Made by a program: the position numbers and the translations under genes
The notes under the pieces: model-generated
What the model saw: only the letters and a program-made list of their open reading frames with translations
The model's database searches: none
What the model was told of the DNA's origin: nothing
From: Luteimonas fraxinea
GTDB lineage: Bacteria > Pseudomonadota > Gammaproteobacteria > Xanthomonadales > Xanthomonadaceae
Assembly: GCF_021233355.1 (NCBI RefSeq)
Contig: NZ_CP089507.1
Span: forward strand, 3,287,001 to 3,351,000
DNA: 64,000 nt
Reading direction: 5' to 3'
Shown: piece by piece, positions 20,435 to 30,168 of the stretch
Layout of the letters: each line of letters starts with the position of its first letter
Position numbering within the stretch: the stretch's first letter is position 1

Positions 20435-23316
20435 GCGCAGACGCCAGCAACTCCAATCCCTACAAGTCGACGATCCATCTGCCGGCGACCGACTTCCCGA
20501 TGCGTGGCGATCTGCCCAAGCGCGAGCCGGCGATGCTGGCGCGCTGGGAAGAGGAAGGCCTGTACGCGCAGCTGCGCGCGCACGCGCAGGGACGCCCGCA
20601 GTTTGTGCTGCACGACGGCCCGCCGTATGCGAACGGCTCGATCCATCTCGGCCATGCGGTCAACAAGATCCTCAAGGACATCATCGTCAAGTCCAAGGGC
20701 ATGGCGGGTTTCGATGCGCCCTACATCCCCGGCTGGGATTGCCACGGCCTGCCGATCGAGATCGCGATCGAGAAGAAGTGGGGCAAGGTCGGCGTCAAGC
20801 TCGATGCGGTGGAGTTCCGGCAGAAATGCCGCGAATACGCCAACGAGCAGATCGACATCCAGCGCCGCGACTTCAAGCGCCTCGGCGTGCTCGGTGACTG
20901 GGACAACCCGTATCGCACGCTCGATTTCCGCTTCGAAGCCGACGAGATGCGCGCGCTGGCCAAGGTCGTCGACAACGGCCATCTGACCCGCGGCGTGAAG
21001 CCGGTGCACTGGTGCTTCGACTGCGGTTCGGCCCTGGCCGAAGCCGAGATCGAATATGCCGACAAGGTCTCGCCTGCGGTCGACGTTGCCTACGTCGCGC
21101 GCGATTCCGCCGCGTTCGCACATGCGTTCGGCGCGACGTTGCCGGCTGACGTCGATGTCGCGCTGCCCATCTGGACCACCACGCCGTGGACGCTGCCCGC
21201 ATCGCTCGCCGTGTCGCTGGGCGCCGATCTCGAATACGCGCTGGTCGAGGGGCCGGTCGCGCAGGACGGCCGTCGCCACTGGCTGGTGCTGGCCGATGCA
21301 CTGGCCGAACGCGCACTGCGTCGCTACGGCGTCGAAGGCGATGTCGTCGTGCACGGCCGCGTTGCCGGCAGCGCGCTCGAGCATCTGGTGCTCGCGCATC
21401 CGTTCTACGCAGAGCGCGATATCCCGGTGATCCTCGGCGACCACGTGTCGGCCGAAGACGGTACCGGCGCCGTGCATACCGCGCCCGGTCACGGCCAGGA
21501 GGACTACGTCGTCGGCAAGGTCTACGGCCTGCTCGACCGCTACACCGCGGCCCAGCTCAATCCGGTCGATGGCCGCGGCGTGTATCTGCCGTCGACGCCG
21601 CCGATCGGCGACACCGTGCTCGCGGGTCTGCACATCTGGAAGGCCAACGACGTCATCGTCGATGCGTTGCGTGCGCAGGGCAGCCTGCTCGCGTTCGCGA
21701 AGATCGAGCACAGCTATCCGCATTGCTGGCGCCACAAGACGCCGATCGCGTTCCGCGCGACGCCGCAGTGGTTCATCTCGATGTCGCAGGCCAACCTGCG
21801 CAACGATGCGCTGGCCGCGATCAAGGACGTCACCTGGTATCCCGAGTGGGGCCAGGCGCGCATCGCCGGCATGGTCGAAGGACGCCCGGACTGGACGATC
21901 TCGCGCCAGCGCACCTGGGGCGTGCCGATCGCGCTGTTCGTGCATCGCGAAACCGGTGAACCGCATCCGCGCAGCACCGAGCTGATGCGTCTGGTCGCCG
22001 ATCGCGTCGAAGAACACGGCGTCGACATCTGGTACACGCTCGACGCCAGCGAACTGCTCGGCGACGAGGCCGCGGACTACGACCGGATCACCGACATCCT
22101 CGATGTCTGGTTCGACTCCGGCGTCACCCACGAAGGCGTGCTGCTCGCGCGTGGCTACCAGAAGCCGGCCGACCTCTATCTCGAAGGCTCGGACCAGCAT
22201 CGCGGCTGGTTCCAGTCTTCGCTGCTGACCGGCGTCGCAATCGACAAGGCCGCGCCGTACCGGCAGTGCCTGACGCACGGTTTCACCGTCGACGAACACG
22301 GTCGCAAGATGTCGAAGTCGCTCGGCAACGGCATCGAGCCGCAGGACATCATGAAGACGCTGGGCGCCGACATCCTGCGTCTGTGGATCGCCTCGGCCGA
22401 CTACAGCAACGAGATGTCGCTGTCGCAGGAAATCCTCAAGCGCACCGCCGACGCCTACCGCCGCATCCGCAACACCGCGCGCTTCCTGCTCGGCAATCTG
22501 GCCGGCTTCGAGCCGGCGCGTGATCTCGTCGCGCCACAGGACATGGTCGCGCTGGACCGCTGGATCGTGCATCGCGCGGCCCAGCTGCAGGCGCGCATCG
22601 AAGATGCCTACGCGCGCTACGACTTCGCCGAAATCGTGCAGACGCTGTCGAATTTCTGCAGCGTCGATCTGGGTTCCCTGTATCTCGACGTCACCAAGGA
22701 TCGTCTCTACACGATGCCCGAGCATTCGGTCGGCCGTCGCAGCGCGCAGACCGCGATGTACCACATCGCCGAAGCGTTCACGCGCTGGATCGCGCCGGTG
22801 CTGAGCTTCACCGCGGAAGAGCTGTGGAGTCATCTGCCGGCGCCGGTAGGCGGCACCCGCGAAGCCAACGTGCAGTTCGCGACCTGGTACACCGGCCTGA
22901 CTGGGCTCGGCAGCGATGCCGACTGGTCGGCGCAGGATTTCGACCGCGTGCTGGAACTGCGCGAGCGCGTCTCCAAGGTGCTCGAACCGATGCGCGCCAG
23001 CGGTGAGATCGGTGCGGCGCTCGATGCCGAGATCGAACTGCGCTGCGGCGTGTCGGACGTGAACTGGCTGTCGCCGGTGGTCGACGAACTCCGCTTCCTG
23101 CTGATCAGCGGTGACGTAACGATCGTCGATGACGCCAGCGCGACGGCGATCGGCGTGACCGCGCGTGCAACGACCAAGGCCAAGTGCGTGCGCTGCTGGC
23201 AGCGTCGCAGCGATGTCGGCGCGCATGCCGAGCACGCGGAGTTGTGCGGCCGCTGCGTGGAGAACATCGCGACCGATGGTCGCGACGGGCAGGGCGAGCT
23301 GCGGAGGTGGTTCTGA
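20431..23316 (+). CDS. ileS: Isoleucyl-tRNA synthetase
   Basis: A 961-residue class I aminoacyl-tRNA synthetase. The start is a GTG overlapping the ribF stop (GTGA). The HIGH motif is HLGH at 72-75 within [18 protein letters not shown] is exact at 626-630. The CP1 editing domain has the T-rich [11 protein letters not shown] motif. The C-terminal zinc finger has CVRCWQRR and CGRC. Bacterial (IleS1) type, so probably mupirocin-sensitive. It ends overlapping lspA by one base. Confidence 0.98.
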   Translation: MSADASNSNPYKSTIHLPATDFPMRGDLPKREPAMLARWEEEGLYAQLRAHAQGRPQFVLHDGPPYANGSIHLGHAVNKILKDIIVKSKGMAGFDAPYIPGWDCHGLPIEIAIEKKWGKVGVKLDAVEFRQKCREYANEQIDIQRRDFKRLGVLGDWDNPYRTLDFRFEADEMRALAKVVDNGHLTRGVKPVHWCFDCGSALAEAEIEYADKVSPAVDVAYVARDSAAFAHAFGATLPADVDVALPIWTTTPWTLPASLAVSLGADLEYALVEGPVAQDGRRHWLVLADALAERALRRYGVEGDVVVHGRVAGSALEHLVLAHPFYAERDIPVILGDHVSAEDGTGAVHTAPGHGQEDYVVGKVYGLLDRYTAAQLNPVDGRGVYLPSTPPIGDTVLAGLHIWKANDVIVDALRAQGSLLAFAKIEHSYPHCWRHKTPIAFRATPQWFISMSQANLRNDALAAIKDVTWYPEWGQARIAGMVEGRPDWTISRQRTWGVPIALFVHRETGEPHPRSTELMRLVADRVEEHGVDIWYTLDASELLGDEAADYDRITDILDVWFDSGVTHEGVLLARGYQKPADLYLEGSDQHRGWFQSSLLTGVAIDKAAPYRQCLTHGFTVDEHGRKMSKSLGNGIEPQDIMKTLGADILRLWIASADYSNEMSLSQEILKRTADAYRRIRNTARFLLGNLAGFEPARDLVAPQDMVALDRWIVHRAAQLQARIEDAYARYDFAEIVQTLSNFCSVDLGSLYLDVTKDRLYTMPEHSVGRRSAQTAMYHIAEAFTRWIAPVLSFTAEELWSHLPAPVGGTREANVQFATWYTGLTGLGSDADWSAQDFDRVLELRERVSKVLEPMRASGEIGAALDAEIELRCGVSDVNWLSPVVDELRFLLISGDVTIVDDASATAIGVTARATTKAKCVRCWQRRSDVGAHAEHAELCGRCVENIATDGRDGQGELRRWF

Positions 23317-23807
23317 TGGCCAAGGTGAAGCCCAACGCCCTGCCGTGGCTGGTGCTCTCAGTCGTGGTGATCCTGCTCGACCAGCTGACCAAATACTGGG
23401 TGCTGACCTCGCTGCCCGAGTACACCGCGATCCCGGTCATCGACGGTTTCTGGAACTGGTATCGCACCTACAACACCGGCGCGGCGTTCAGCTTCCTGGC
23501 CAATGCGGGCGGCTGGCAGAAGTGGTTCTTCACGATCCTCGCGATCGTGATCTGCGGCACGCTCGGCTGGTGGCTGGCCAAAACCCCGCGCCGCGATTGG
23601 CGCACCGCGCTGCCGTTCGCGCTGGTGATCGGCGGCGCCCTGGGCAATGTGATCGACCGGCAGATCCATGGCCACGTCGTCGATTTCATCCAGTGGCACT
23701 GGCAGGAGCACTACTGGCCGGCCTTCAACCTGGCGGATGCGGCGATCGTCGGTGGCGCGATCGGGATCGCGTTGTTCGGGTTTTTTCCGGCGAAGAAGGC
23801 GAAGTAG
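23316..23807 (+). CDS. lspA: Lipoprotein signal peptidase (signal peptidase II)
   Basis: A 163-residue inner-membrane aspartic protease that removes signal peptides from prolipoproteins. It has four membrane helices and both catalytic aspartates, in [14 protein letters not shown] and [11 protein letters not shown], plus the family NTGAAFSF motif. The start ATG overlaps the ileS stop as TGATG. In E. coli the order is ribF-ileS-lspA-fkpB-ispH; here fkpB is missing and a repeat-filled gap follows instead. Confidence 0.97.
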   Translation: MAKVKPNALPWLVLSVVVILLDQLTKYWVLTSLPEYTAIPVIDGFWNWYRTYNTGAAFSFLANAGGWQKWFFTILAIVICGTLGWWLAKTPRRDWRTALPFALVIGGALGNVIDRQIHGHVVDFIQWHWQEHYWPAFNLADAAIVGGAIGIALFGFFPAKKAK

Positions 23808-23837
23808 TCGCTTCGTCGGGGGTCTGAGCGATCCGGC

Positions 23838-24028
23838 ACCTCTCCCTCAGGGAGAGAGCCTGCCTCGGACTCGATCCGGGATCGACGCGCAGAGCGCGTC
23901 GGGTGAGGGTCGTGCTTTCGCGTTTATCCGTATGACCCCGCACATCAGCGATTTTCGGGGTTCAAAGGCAGCATTTCCGCGGCGTCGCCCTCACCCCGTT
24001 CCCCTCTCCCAAGGGGAGAGGGGCGTAT
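23838..24028. repeat. Two dispersed palindromic repeats in opposite orientation
   Basis: First copy: CCTCTCCC-TCA-GGGAGAG (23840-23857) with a distal GACGCGC-AGA-GCGCGTC hairpin and GGTGAGGG (to 23910). Second copy, inverted: CCCTCACCCCG, then CCCCTCTCCC-AA-GGGGAGAGGGG (23987-24027). Facing each other, they could pair over the whole lspA-ispH gap, which holds no gene. Same family as 2044-2216. Confidence 0.65.
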
Positions 24029-24101
24029 GTGCCGTGCGGGAGACGCTCCGTCGTGCTTCTGTTTCGTTTCGGCGCCACAGGCTCCGGTAAACTTGGGTTC
24101 T

Positions 24102-25052
24102 ATGGACATCGTCCTCGCCAACCCCCGCGGCTTCTGCGCCGGCGTCGATCGCGCGATCGAGATCGTCAAGCGTGCGATCGAGACGCTCGGCGCGCCGATC
24201 TATGTGCGCCATGAAGTCGTGCACAACCGGTTCGTCGTCGAAGATCTCAAGCGTCGAGGCGCGATCTTCGTCGAGGAGCTCGACGAGGTGCCCGACGGCG
24301 TCACCGTGATCTTCAGCGCGCATGGCGTCTCGCAGGCCGTCCGCGAGGAAGCCACGCGTCGCGGTCTCAAGGTGTTCGATGCGACGTGCCCGCTGGTGAC
24401 CAAGGTGCACTTCGAGGTCGCGCGCCACTGCCGCGCCGGCCGCGACGTGGTGCTGATCGGTCATGAAGGCCACCCGGAAGTCGAAGGCACGATGGGCCAG
24501 TGGCGCGCCGAGGCGGGCACCGGTTCGATCTATCTGGTCGAGGACGAGTCCGACGTCGCCGCGCTGGTCGTCAACCAGCCCGAAAACCTCGCCTACACCA
24601 CGCAGACCACGCTGTCGGTCGACGACACCCGCGGCGTCATCGCGGCGCTGCGCGAGAAGTTTCCGGTGCTGCAGGGGCCGAAGAACGACGACATCTGCTA
24701 TGCCACGCAGAACCGCCAGGACGCCGTGCGCGACCTCGCGCGCGAGTGCGATCTGGTACTCGTTGTCGGCTCGCCGAACAGCTCGAATTCCAACCGGCTG
24801 CGCGAGCTGGCCGAACGCGATGGCGTGGAGGCATACCTGATCGACGGCGCCGAGGAAATCGACCCGCGCTGGGTCGAAGGCCGCCGCCATATCGGCGTCA
24901 CCGCAGGCGCGTCGGCGCCGGACATCCTCGTCCAGGGCGTGCTCGACCGCCTGCGCGAACTCGGCGCGGACGGACTGCGCGAGCTGTCGGGCGAGCCGGA
25001 GAACATGGTCTTCGCCCTGCCCAAGGAACTGCGCCTGCAACTGGTCGATTGA
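24102..25052 (+). CDS. ispH: 4-hydroxy-3-methylbut-2-enyl diphosphate reductase
   Basis: Last enzyme of the MEP isoprenoid pathway, an iron-sulfur reductase forming IPP and DMAPP. 316 residues from ATG 24102. The three cluster cysteines are in [21 protein letters not shown] and [11 protein letters not shown]. The substrate-binding His residues are in RHEVVHN and [12 protein letters not shown], and SSNSNRL is present. A possible -10 (TAAACT, 24088-24093) lies only 8 bases before the start. Confidence 0.97.
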   Translation: MDIVLANPRGFCAGVDRAIEIVKRAIETLGAPIYVRHEVVHNRFVVEDLKRRGAIFVEELDEVPDGVTVIFSAHGVSQAVREEATRRGLKVFDATCPLVTKVHFEVARHCRAGRDVVLIGHEGHPEVEGTMGQWRAEAGTGSIYLVEDESDVAALVVNQPENLAYTTQTTLSVDDTRGVIAALREKFPVLQGPKNDDICYATQNRQDAVRDLARECDLVLVVGSPNSSNSNRLRELAERDGVEAYLIDGAEEIDPRWVEGRRHIGVTAGASAPDILVQGVLDRLRELGADGLRELSGEPENMVFALPKELRLQLVD

Positions 25053-25077
25053 CCGCAGGCGCCGCGCTCCCTAGAAT
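25049..25077 (+). promoter_or_regulatory. Sigma-70 promoter of the tRNA-Thr gene
   Basis: -35 TTGACC (25049-25054) and -10 TAGAAT (25072-25077) with the ideal 17-base spacer. The -35 overlaps the ispH stop codon. The tRNA begins 11 bases after the -10. Confidence 0.8.
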
Positions 25078-25088
25078 TCGCGTCCCAA

Positions 25089-25164
25089 GCCGGAATAGCT
25101 CAGTTGGTAGAGCGGCGCATTCGTAATGCGTAGGTCGTAGGTTCGATTCCTATTTCCGGCACCA
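25089..25164 (+). tRNA. tRNA-Thr (anticodon CGT)
   Basis: A 76-base cloverleaf including the encoded CCA. Acceptor stem GCCGGAA / TTCCGGC, D arm with AGCTCAGTTGGTAGAGC, anticodon loop TTCGTAA giving CGT, T arm with GGTTCGATTCC. It reads the ACG codon. It is a single gene, ended by a strong terminator. Confidence 0.97.
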
Positions 25165-25172
25165 GGTTCAAG

Positions 25173-25200
25173 AAAAAGGCGACCTCCGGGTCGCCTTTTT
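25173..25200. terminator. Bidirectional terminator between tRNA-Thr and the GGDEF gene
   Basis: AAAAAGGCGACC-TCCG-GGTCGCCTTTTT: A tract, GC stem and T tract work in both directions, ending the tRNA on the plus strand and the minus-strand cyclase gene. Confidence 0.92.
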
Positions 25201-25227
25201 CATGTGCGCTTCGGGTTGCCCGGGTGC

Positions 25228-26283
25228 TCAGCCGATCTCCACGCGATCGCGGCCCGCCGCCTTGGCGCGGTACAGCGCGGCGTCGGCATCGCGGATCCAG
25301 TCGGCGAGCGTCGTGTGTCCACTGCGCGTTTCGGCCAGGCCCACGCTGACCGTGCATGCCATGCCGGGCTCGGCCTCGAACGTCAGGCCGGAGACGCCGA
25401 TACGCACGCGCTCGGCGATCGAGATCGCGAGTTCGCGGTCGGCGGAGGTCAGCAGCAGCGCGAATTCGTCGCCGCCGAAGCGCGCGGGTACGTCGTCGCC
25501 GGTCGCGATGTCGCGCAGCACATCGCCCACGCGTCGCACCACCACGTCGCCCATGCCGTGGCCGTAGCGGTCGTTGGTGGTCTTGAACTGGTCGATGTCG
25601 ATCAGCAACAGCGCCGCCTGTCGCCCGCTGCGCTGGTAGAGCTTGAACGCGTGCGCGGCGCGCGCGTCGAAGTGGCGGCGGTTGGGCAAGTCGCTGGCGG
25701 CATCGGTGCGCGTGGCGCGTTCGAGTTCGCGGTTCTGGCGCGCGATCGTGCGGCCCAGCCGCCAGGTCACCACGCTCAGTGCGAACTGGTAGACGAACAT
25801 CAACGGCAGACAGGCGAGCACGGTGCGCAGCGACGTGTCCGGCGCGAACGGCTGGCCCAGCAGCAGCCAGACCAGTGCGAAACCCGCGAGCATTGCGGGC
25901 AGCGCGCGCGACAGCAGGCGCCAGCCACCGGCAGCGAACCGGTCGGCACTGAGCACGGTCAGCAGTACCGCCGACGGCAACAGGTTGACGCCCATGACCG
26001 CGATCCACACGCCACCGGCTGCGGCGTCGACGACCAGGCTGCGGTATTCGACGGCCGCGGGATCGCGCGCACGGCGCGCGAGCAGCCAGGCGATATGCGG
26101 CCAGACCAGTGCGTTGAAGAGCAGCGCCGCCCAGGTCCATCCCGGCGCGCCGGTTTCGTGCAGAACCGATGCGATCGGCACGGCGCAGAGCAGGGTGCCG
26201 AGCATGCGCATGCGATGGATGCGGGTCACGAAGCGCAGCGCAGGCGTGCGCGAGCGATCGGCGATGTCGTCGTAGTAAGGCAC
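25228..26283 (-). CDS. Membrane diguanylate cyclase (MASE2-GGDEF)
   Basis: 351 residues from a GTG at 26283; an ATG at 26211 (MRMLGTLLC) is a good alternative and fits the domain start better. The N-terminal half is a MASE2 sensor with several membrane helices (VLHETGAPGWTWAALLFN, WPHIAWLLARR). The C-terminal GGDEF domain has DIDQFKTTNDRYGHGMGD and an intact active site FGGDEF, so it should make cyclic di-GMP. The inhibitory I-site RxxD just upstream is not conserved (TGDD), which would free it from product inhibition. It is a monocistronic gene. Confidence 0.9.
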   Translation of the reverse strand: MPYYDDIADRSRTPALRFVTRIHRMRMLGTLLCAVPIASVLHETGAPGWTWAALLFNALVWPHIAWLLARRARDPAAVEYRSLVVDAAAGGVWIAVMGVNLLPSAVLLTVLSADRFAAGGWRLLSRALPAMLAGFALVWLLLGQPFAPDTSLRTVLACLPLMFVYQFALSVVTWRLGRTIARQNRELERATRTDAASDLPNRRHFDARAAHAFKLYQRSGRQAALLLIDIDQFKTTNDRYGHGMGDVVVRRVGDVLRDIATGDDVPARFGGDEFALLLTSADRELAISIAERVRIGVSGLTFEAEPGMACTVSVGLAETRSGHTTLADWIRDADAALYRAKAAGRDRVEIG

Positions 26284-26461
26284 CAGCGTGCGGACTCGCG
26301 TAGTCGTGGGGCGTGCGCGGAAATTGTAGAGCGAACCTGAAGGTGCGCGGCGGGTTTCGTGACGTGCGCCGCAGTCGGCATGACCTTCGGCCCATGCGCG
26401 GCGGTGGTCGGAAATGGCCGCACACGGATGTCGGGTCTCCGATGCTGCGACGGGGCTCCGC

Positions 26462-26467
26462 TATGCT
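26462..26467 (+). promoter_or_regulatory. Possible -10 element (TATGCT) of radA
   Basis: GCTATGCTGCGGCC lies 29 bases before the radA GTG in the CTAT-GCGGCC context seen at other promoters here. No strong -35 is visible. Confidence 0.35.
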
Positions 26468-26496
26468 GCGGCCATTCCCGTTTTCGCAAACACGCC

Positions 26497-27885
26497 GTGG
26501 CCAAGACCGCTTCCAAAGCCCGTACCGCCTTCGTCTGCAACGAGTGCGGCGCTGATTTCAACAAGTGGCAGGGCCAGTGCAGTGCCTGCGGCGCCTGGGA
26601 TTCGATTTCCGAGATCGTGCTCGAAAGCGCGGCCGCGGCCAGTTCGCCGGCGTCGCGTCGCAGCGGCTGGGCCGGAAAGATCGACGCGCCCAAGGTCATG
26701 GCGCTCAAGGACGTGCAGCAGGGCGAAGACGTGCGCGTATCGACCGGCATCGGCGAGTTCGATCGCGTGCTCGGCGGTGGTCTGGTGGAAGGCGCGGTGG
26801 TGCTGGTCGGCGGCGATCCGGGTATCGGCAAGTCGACGCTGCTGCTCCAGGCGCTGGCGCAGATGGCCGGCACGCTGCCAGGTCTATACGTCACCGGTGA
26901 GGAATCGCTGGCTCAGGTCGCGGGTCGCGCGGTGCGGCTCGGGCTGTCGCTCGATGGCCTGCATGCGCTGGCCGAGACCGGCATCGAGCGAATCCTGCAG
27001 CACGCATCGGAACTGCGACCGAAGCTGATCATCGCCGACTCGATCCAGACGCTGTGGACCGAATCGCTGACCGCAGCCCCGGGCTCGGTGAGCCAGGTCC
27101 GCGAATCCGCCGCGCGTCTGGTGCGCTACGCCAAGGAAACCGGCACCGCCGTGTTCCTCGTCGGCCACGTGACCAAGGAAGGCGGCATCGCCGGTCCGCG
27201 CGTGCTGGAGCACATGGTCGATGCGGTGCTGTATTTCGAAGGCGACAGCGGCAGCCGGTTCCGGGTCATGCGCGCGTTCAAGAATCGCTTCGGCGCGGTC
27301 AACGAACTCGGCGTGTTCGCGATGGGCGACAAGGGTCTCAAGGAAGTGCCGAACCCGTCGGCGATCTTCCTGTCCGGCGGCAGCACGCCGCAGCCCGGCA
27401 GTTGCGTGATGGTCACGCGCGAAGGCACGCGGCCGTTGCTGGTCGAGGTGCAGGCGCTGGTCGATGCGTCGCCGCTGTCGAATCCGCGCCGCGTCGCGGT
27501 GGGCATGGAAGGCAACCGGTTGGCGATGCTGCTGGCGGTGCTGCATCGCCACGGCGGCATCATGACCGGCGACCAGGACGTCTTCGTCAACGTCGTCGGC
27601 GGCATCCGCGTGCAGGAAACCGCAGCCGACCTGCCGGTGCTGCTGTCGGTCCTGTCGTCGCTGCGCGACGCGCCGTTGCCGGACAAGACCATCGCGTTCG
27701 GCGAAGTCGGCTTGAGCGGCGAGATCCGCCCCGTGCCCAATGGTGAAGAGCGCCTGCGCGAAGCGGCGACACACGGCTTCAAGCGCGCGATCGTCGCGAA
27801 AGCGAACGCGCCGAAGACCGGCAGCTTCAAGGGCATGGAAGTGATCGGCGTCGAACGTCTGGCCGAGGCGCTGGAACACATCTGA
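26497..27885 (+). CDS. radA: DNA repair protein RadA
   Basis: 462 residues, equal to E. coli RadA. The GTG at 26497 puts the zinc finger at the N terminus (C14-X2-C17...C28-X2-C31 in CNECGADFNKWQGQCSACG). The RecA-like core has Walker A GGDPGIGKST (105-114) and the diagnostic KNRFG motif (KNRFGAVNELGVF). A C-terminal Lon-protease-like domain lacks a role in proteolysis. RadA drives branch migration of recombination intermediates. Longer frames to 26359 give no credible N terminus. Confidence 0.96.
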   Translation: MAKTASKARTAFVCNECGADFNKWQGQCSACGAWDSISEIVLESAAAASSPASRRSGWAGKIDAPKVMALKDVQQGEDVRVSTGIGEFDRVLGGGLVEGAVVLVGGDPGIGKSTLLLQALAQMAGTLPGLYVTGEESLAQVAGRAVRLGLSLDGLHALAETGIERILQHASELRPKLIIADSIQTLWTESLTAAPGSVSQVRESAARLVRYAKETGTAVFLVGHVTKEGGIAGPRVLEHMVDAVLYFEGDSGSRFRVMRAFKNRFGAVNELGVFAMGDKGLKEVPNPSAIFLSGGSTPQPGSCVMVTREGTRPLLVEVQALVDASPLSNPRRVAVGMEGNRLAMLLAVLHRHGGIMTGDQDVFVNVVGGIRVQETAADLPVLLSVLSSLRDAPLPDKTIAFGEVGLSGEIRPVPNGEERLREAATHGFKRAIVAKANAPKTGSFKGMEVIGVERLAEALEHI

Positions 27886-27911
27886 CGCGGCGCGCCGGCT
27901 AACATCGGGCG

Positions 27912-28487
27912 ATGTCCCCAACGTCCATCTCGACGACCGCTGCGCGCGTCGTTTCCATCGTCCTGCATCCCTTTCTCGTGCTTGCAGCGCTCGCGCTGCT
28001 GGCGGCGTGGCGCGTCGATCCCGCATCGCTGTCGCGCACCGCGCTCGGTATCGGCGTCGCGATCGCGATCGTGTCGGTCTTCATCTGGCAGCGGCGCCGC
28101 GGCGGCCACTGGCAGACCGTCGATGCCTCACGGCGGCAGGAGCGACCGCTGCTGTACGCGCTGGCGTTGCTTGTCGCGGGTGCTTACTGGATATGGATGG
28201 GCGGCCGCGCGTCGGCGACGTCGAACGGCGTACTGGCGGCGGTCGCGATGCTGTGCGTCGCCGGCATCGCCAACCGCTGGATCAAGCTGTCGCTGCACAT
28301 GGCGAGCCTGTCGTTCGCGGGCGTGGCTGCGTGGCCACTGTGGCCTGCGGCATCGATCGTCGCGCTGGCTGCGTTGCCATTGCTGGGCTGGGCGCGATTG
28401 CGGATGGCGCGGCACACGGTGCCGGAGGTGCTCGGCGGCACGGCGCTGGGTCTGGTCACCGGCGTGGTCCTGCTGGCAGCCGCCTGA
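27912..28487 (+). CDS. PAP2-like integral membrane protein
   Basis: A 191-residue protein with about six membrane helices. Two short segments resemble the phosphatidic acid phosphatase type 2 signature: WIKLSLHMASLSF in place of the PSGH motif, and ARLRMARHTVPEVLGGTALG for SRxxxxxHxxxxVxxG. The first keeps His but not the Gly, and the third has Ala in place of Ser, so phosphatase activity is likely but not certain. It begins 26 bases after radA and is probably co-transcribed with it. Confidence 0.65.
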   Translation: MSPTSISTTAARVVSIVLHPFLVLAALALLAAWRVDPASLSRTALGIGVAIAIVSVFIWQRRRGGHWQTVDASRRQERPLLYALALLVAGAYWIWMGGRASATSNGVLAAVAMLCVAGIANRWIKLSLHMASLSFAGVAAWPLWPAASIVALAALPLLGWARLRMARHTVPEVLGGTALGLVTGVVLLAAA

Positions 28488-28492
28488 CGATT

Positions 28493-28562
28493 CTGTGGGA
28501 GCGCGCTTGCGCGCGATGTGGCTGTCCCAGCAAAGCCATCGCGCGCAAGCGCGCTCCCACAG
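28493..28562. repeat. Perfect 25-bp inverted repeat (REP/BIME-like)
   Basis: Arms at 28493-28517 and 28538-28562 are exact reverse complements, with core GGGAGCGCGCTTGCGCGCGA, enclosing a 20-base spacer. Each arm also contains its own smaller palindrome GCGCGC-TT-GCGCGC. It sits between convergent genes and matches the REP doublets known from pseudomonads and xanthomonads. It may block transcription from both sides. Confidence 0.75.
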
Positions 28563-28577
28563 GTTCTTGAGTTCGAC

Positions 28578-30146
28578 TCAGTGTCCGCCCGACGCCGAGC
28601 CGCCGAGCTTCGCCACGAACGGCGGCTTCGCCATCCACACGAACGCGATCACCACCAGGAACAGGATGCCGAGCAGGTGGAAGATGTCGTTGAAGCCGAG
28701 CTGCGCAGCCTGCTGCGCGATCATCTGGTCGAGCATCATCGCGCCGCGTTGCACGTCGCCGTTGCCGAGTGCGGTGACGGTCTGCTGCAGCGTCGGGTCG
28801 TGTGCGGGGATGTGTTCGATCAGCTGCGCGTGATGCACCGTGGTGCGCTGGTTCCAGCCCCACGTCGTCAATGACGCGGCGAAGCTGCCGCCGAGCGTGC
28901 GGCAGAACGTCGCCAGGCCCGAGCCTGCGGCGATCTCGTGCGGCTCCAGATCCGACAGCAGGATCGTCAGCACCGGCATGAAGAACAGCGCGACGCCGAG
29001 GCCCTGCCACAGCTGCACCGTCGCGATGTGCTGGAAGTCGACGTCGAGATTGAAGCCCGAGCGCAGGAAGCTGGTGAACGCCATGACCATGAAGGCGAAG
29101 CTGGCGAGCACGCGCAGGTCGAAACGCGTCGCGTACTTGCCGACCAGTGGCGTGAGCAGTACCGGCAGAATGCCGATCGGCGCGGTCGCGAAGCCGGCCC
29201 AGATCGGCGTGTAGCCGAGGTTGCGCTGCAGCCATAGCGGCACCAGCAGGCCGACCGCGAAGAACGCCGCGTAGCCGAGCACCATCGCGATCGTGCCGAA
29301 GGCGAAATTGCGGTGCCGGAACAGGCGCAGATTGACGATCGGATCCTTCTCGGTGAGTTCCCAGATCAGGAATACCGCCAGGCCGATCACCGCGGTGATG
29401 CCGAGCCAGACGATCTTGGTCGACTCGAACCAGTCTTCCTCGTTGCCGAGGTCGAGCAGCGTCTGCAGCGCACCAACGCCGATGATCAGCGTGATCAGCC
29501 CGACGTAATCCATCTTCGGCGTTTCGAGCTTTTCGGGCCGGCCGCGCAGCTGGTTGGCGACGACGACGCTGGCGAAGATGCCGATCGGCACGTTGATGAA
29601 GAAGATCCATTCCCAGCTGTAGTTGTCGGTGATCCAGCCGCCGAGGATCGGTCCGCAGATCGGCGCGACCACGGTGACCATCGCGAGCAATGCAATGGCC
29701 TGACCGCGTTTGGCCGGTGGATAGATCGAGATCAGCAGCGCCTGGGTGACCGGATACATCGGGCCGGCGACGAAGCCCTGGATCGCGCGCGCGGCGACCA
29801 GAAACCCCATGCTCGACGCAAGACCGCACAGCAGTGACGCGAGCACGAACGCGAACGTCGCCCACACGAACAGCTTGCGCTCTCCGAAGCGTCGGACCAT
29901 GTAGCCGGTCAGCGGCAGCGCGATCGCGTTGCTGACCGCGAACGAAGTGATCACCCACGTCGCCTGGTTGGAACTCGCGCCGAGGTTGCCGGCGATCGTC
30001 GGCAGCGACACGTTGGCGATCGTGATGTCGAGCACCTGCATGAACGACGCCAGCGCGAGGCCGATCGTCGTCAGCGCGAGATTCGGCGGACGGAACGCGG
30101 TTGGCGCGGCAGGGGCGCCCGGCGCGTCGGCAGTGGTCGTGGACAT
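28578..30146 (-). CDS. emrB: DHA2 family multidrug efflux permease (EmrB/QacA type)
   Basis: A 522-residue, 14-helix major facilitator permease using the proton gradient to export drugs. The N terminus has LASFMQVLDITIANVSLPTI, motif D1 of the 14-helix DHA2 family, with the membrane Asp, and GYMVRRFGERKL (motif A). Motif C is in GPMYPVTQALLISIYPPAKRG and nearby GPILGGWITDNYSW. Last gene of marR-omf-emrA-emrB; 22 bases follow emrA. Substrates cannot be inferred. Confidence 0.93.
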   Translation of the reverse strand: MSTTTADAPGAPAAPTAFRPPNLALTTIGLALASFMQVLDITIANVSLPTIAGNLGASSNQATWVITSFAVSNAIALPLTGYMVRRFGERKLFVWATFAFVLASLLCGLASSMGFLVAARAIQGFVAGPMYPVTQALLISIYPPAKRGQAIALLAMVTVVAPICGPILGGWITDNYSWEWIFFINVPIGIFASVVVANQLRGRPEKLETPKMDYVGLITLIIGVGALQTLLDLGNEEDWFESTKIVWLGITAVIGLAVFLIWELTEKDPIVNLRLFRHRNFAFGTIAMVLGYAAFFAVGLLVPLWLQRNLGYTPIWAGFATAPIGILPVLLTPLVGKYATRFDLRVLASFAFMVMAFTSFLRSGFNLDVDFQHIATVQLWQGLGVALFFMPVLTILLSDLEPHEIAAGSGLATFCRTLGGSFAASLTTWGWNQRTTVHHAQLIEHIPAHDPTLQQTVTALGNGDVQRGAMMLDQMIAQQAAQLGFNDIFHLLGILFLVVIAFVWMAKPPFVAKLGGSASGGH

Positions 30147-30168
30147 GGCGGACTCGGCGGGCGGCGGA

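Noticed and set aside
20263..23235. A 990-codon open frame antisense to ileS, and similar long antisense frames over uvrA (11708-14860) and mutS
   Set aside because: High GC removes stop codons on the opposite strand. The translated sequences are Arg/Ala/Asp-rich and match nothing, while the sense proteins have every family motif.
23808..24101. An fkpB gene between lspA and ispH
   Set aside because: The interval holds only repeats and no frame with FKBP motifs.
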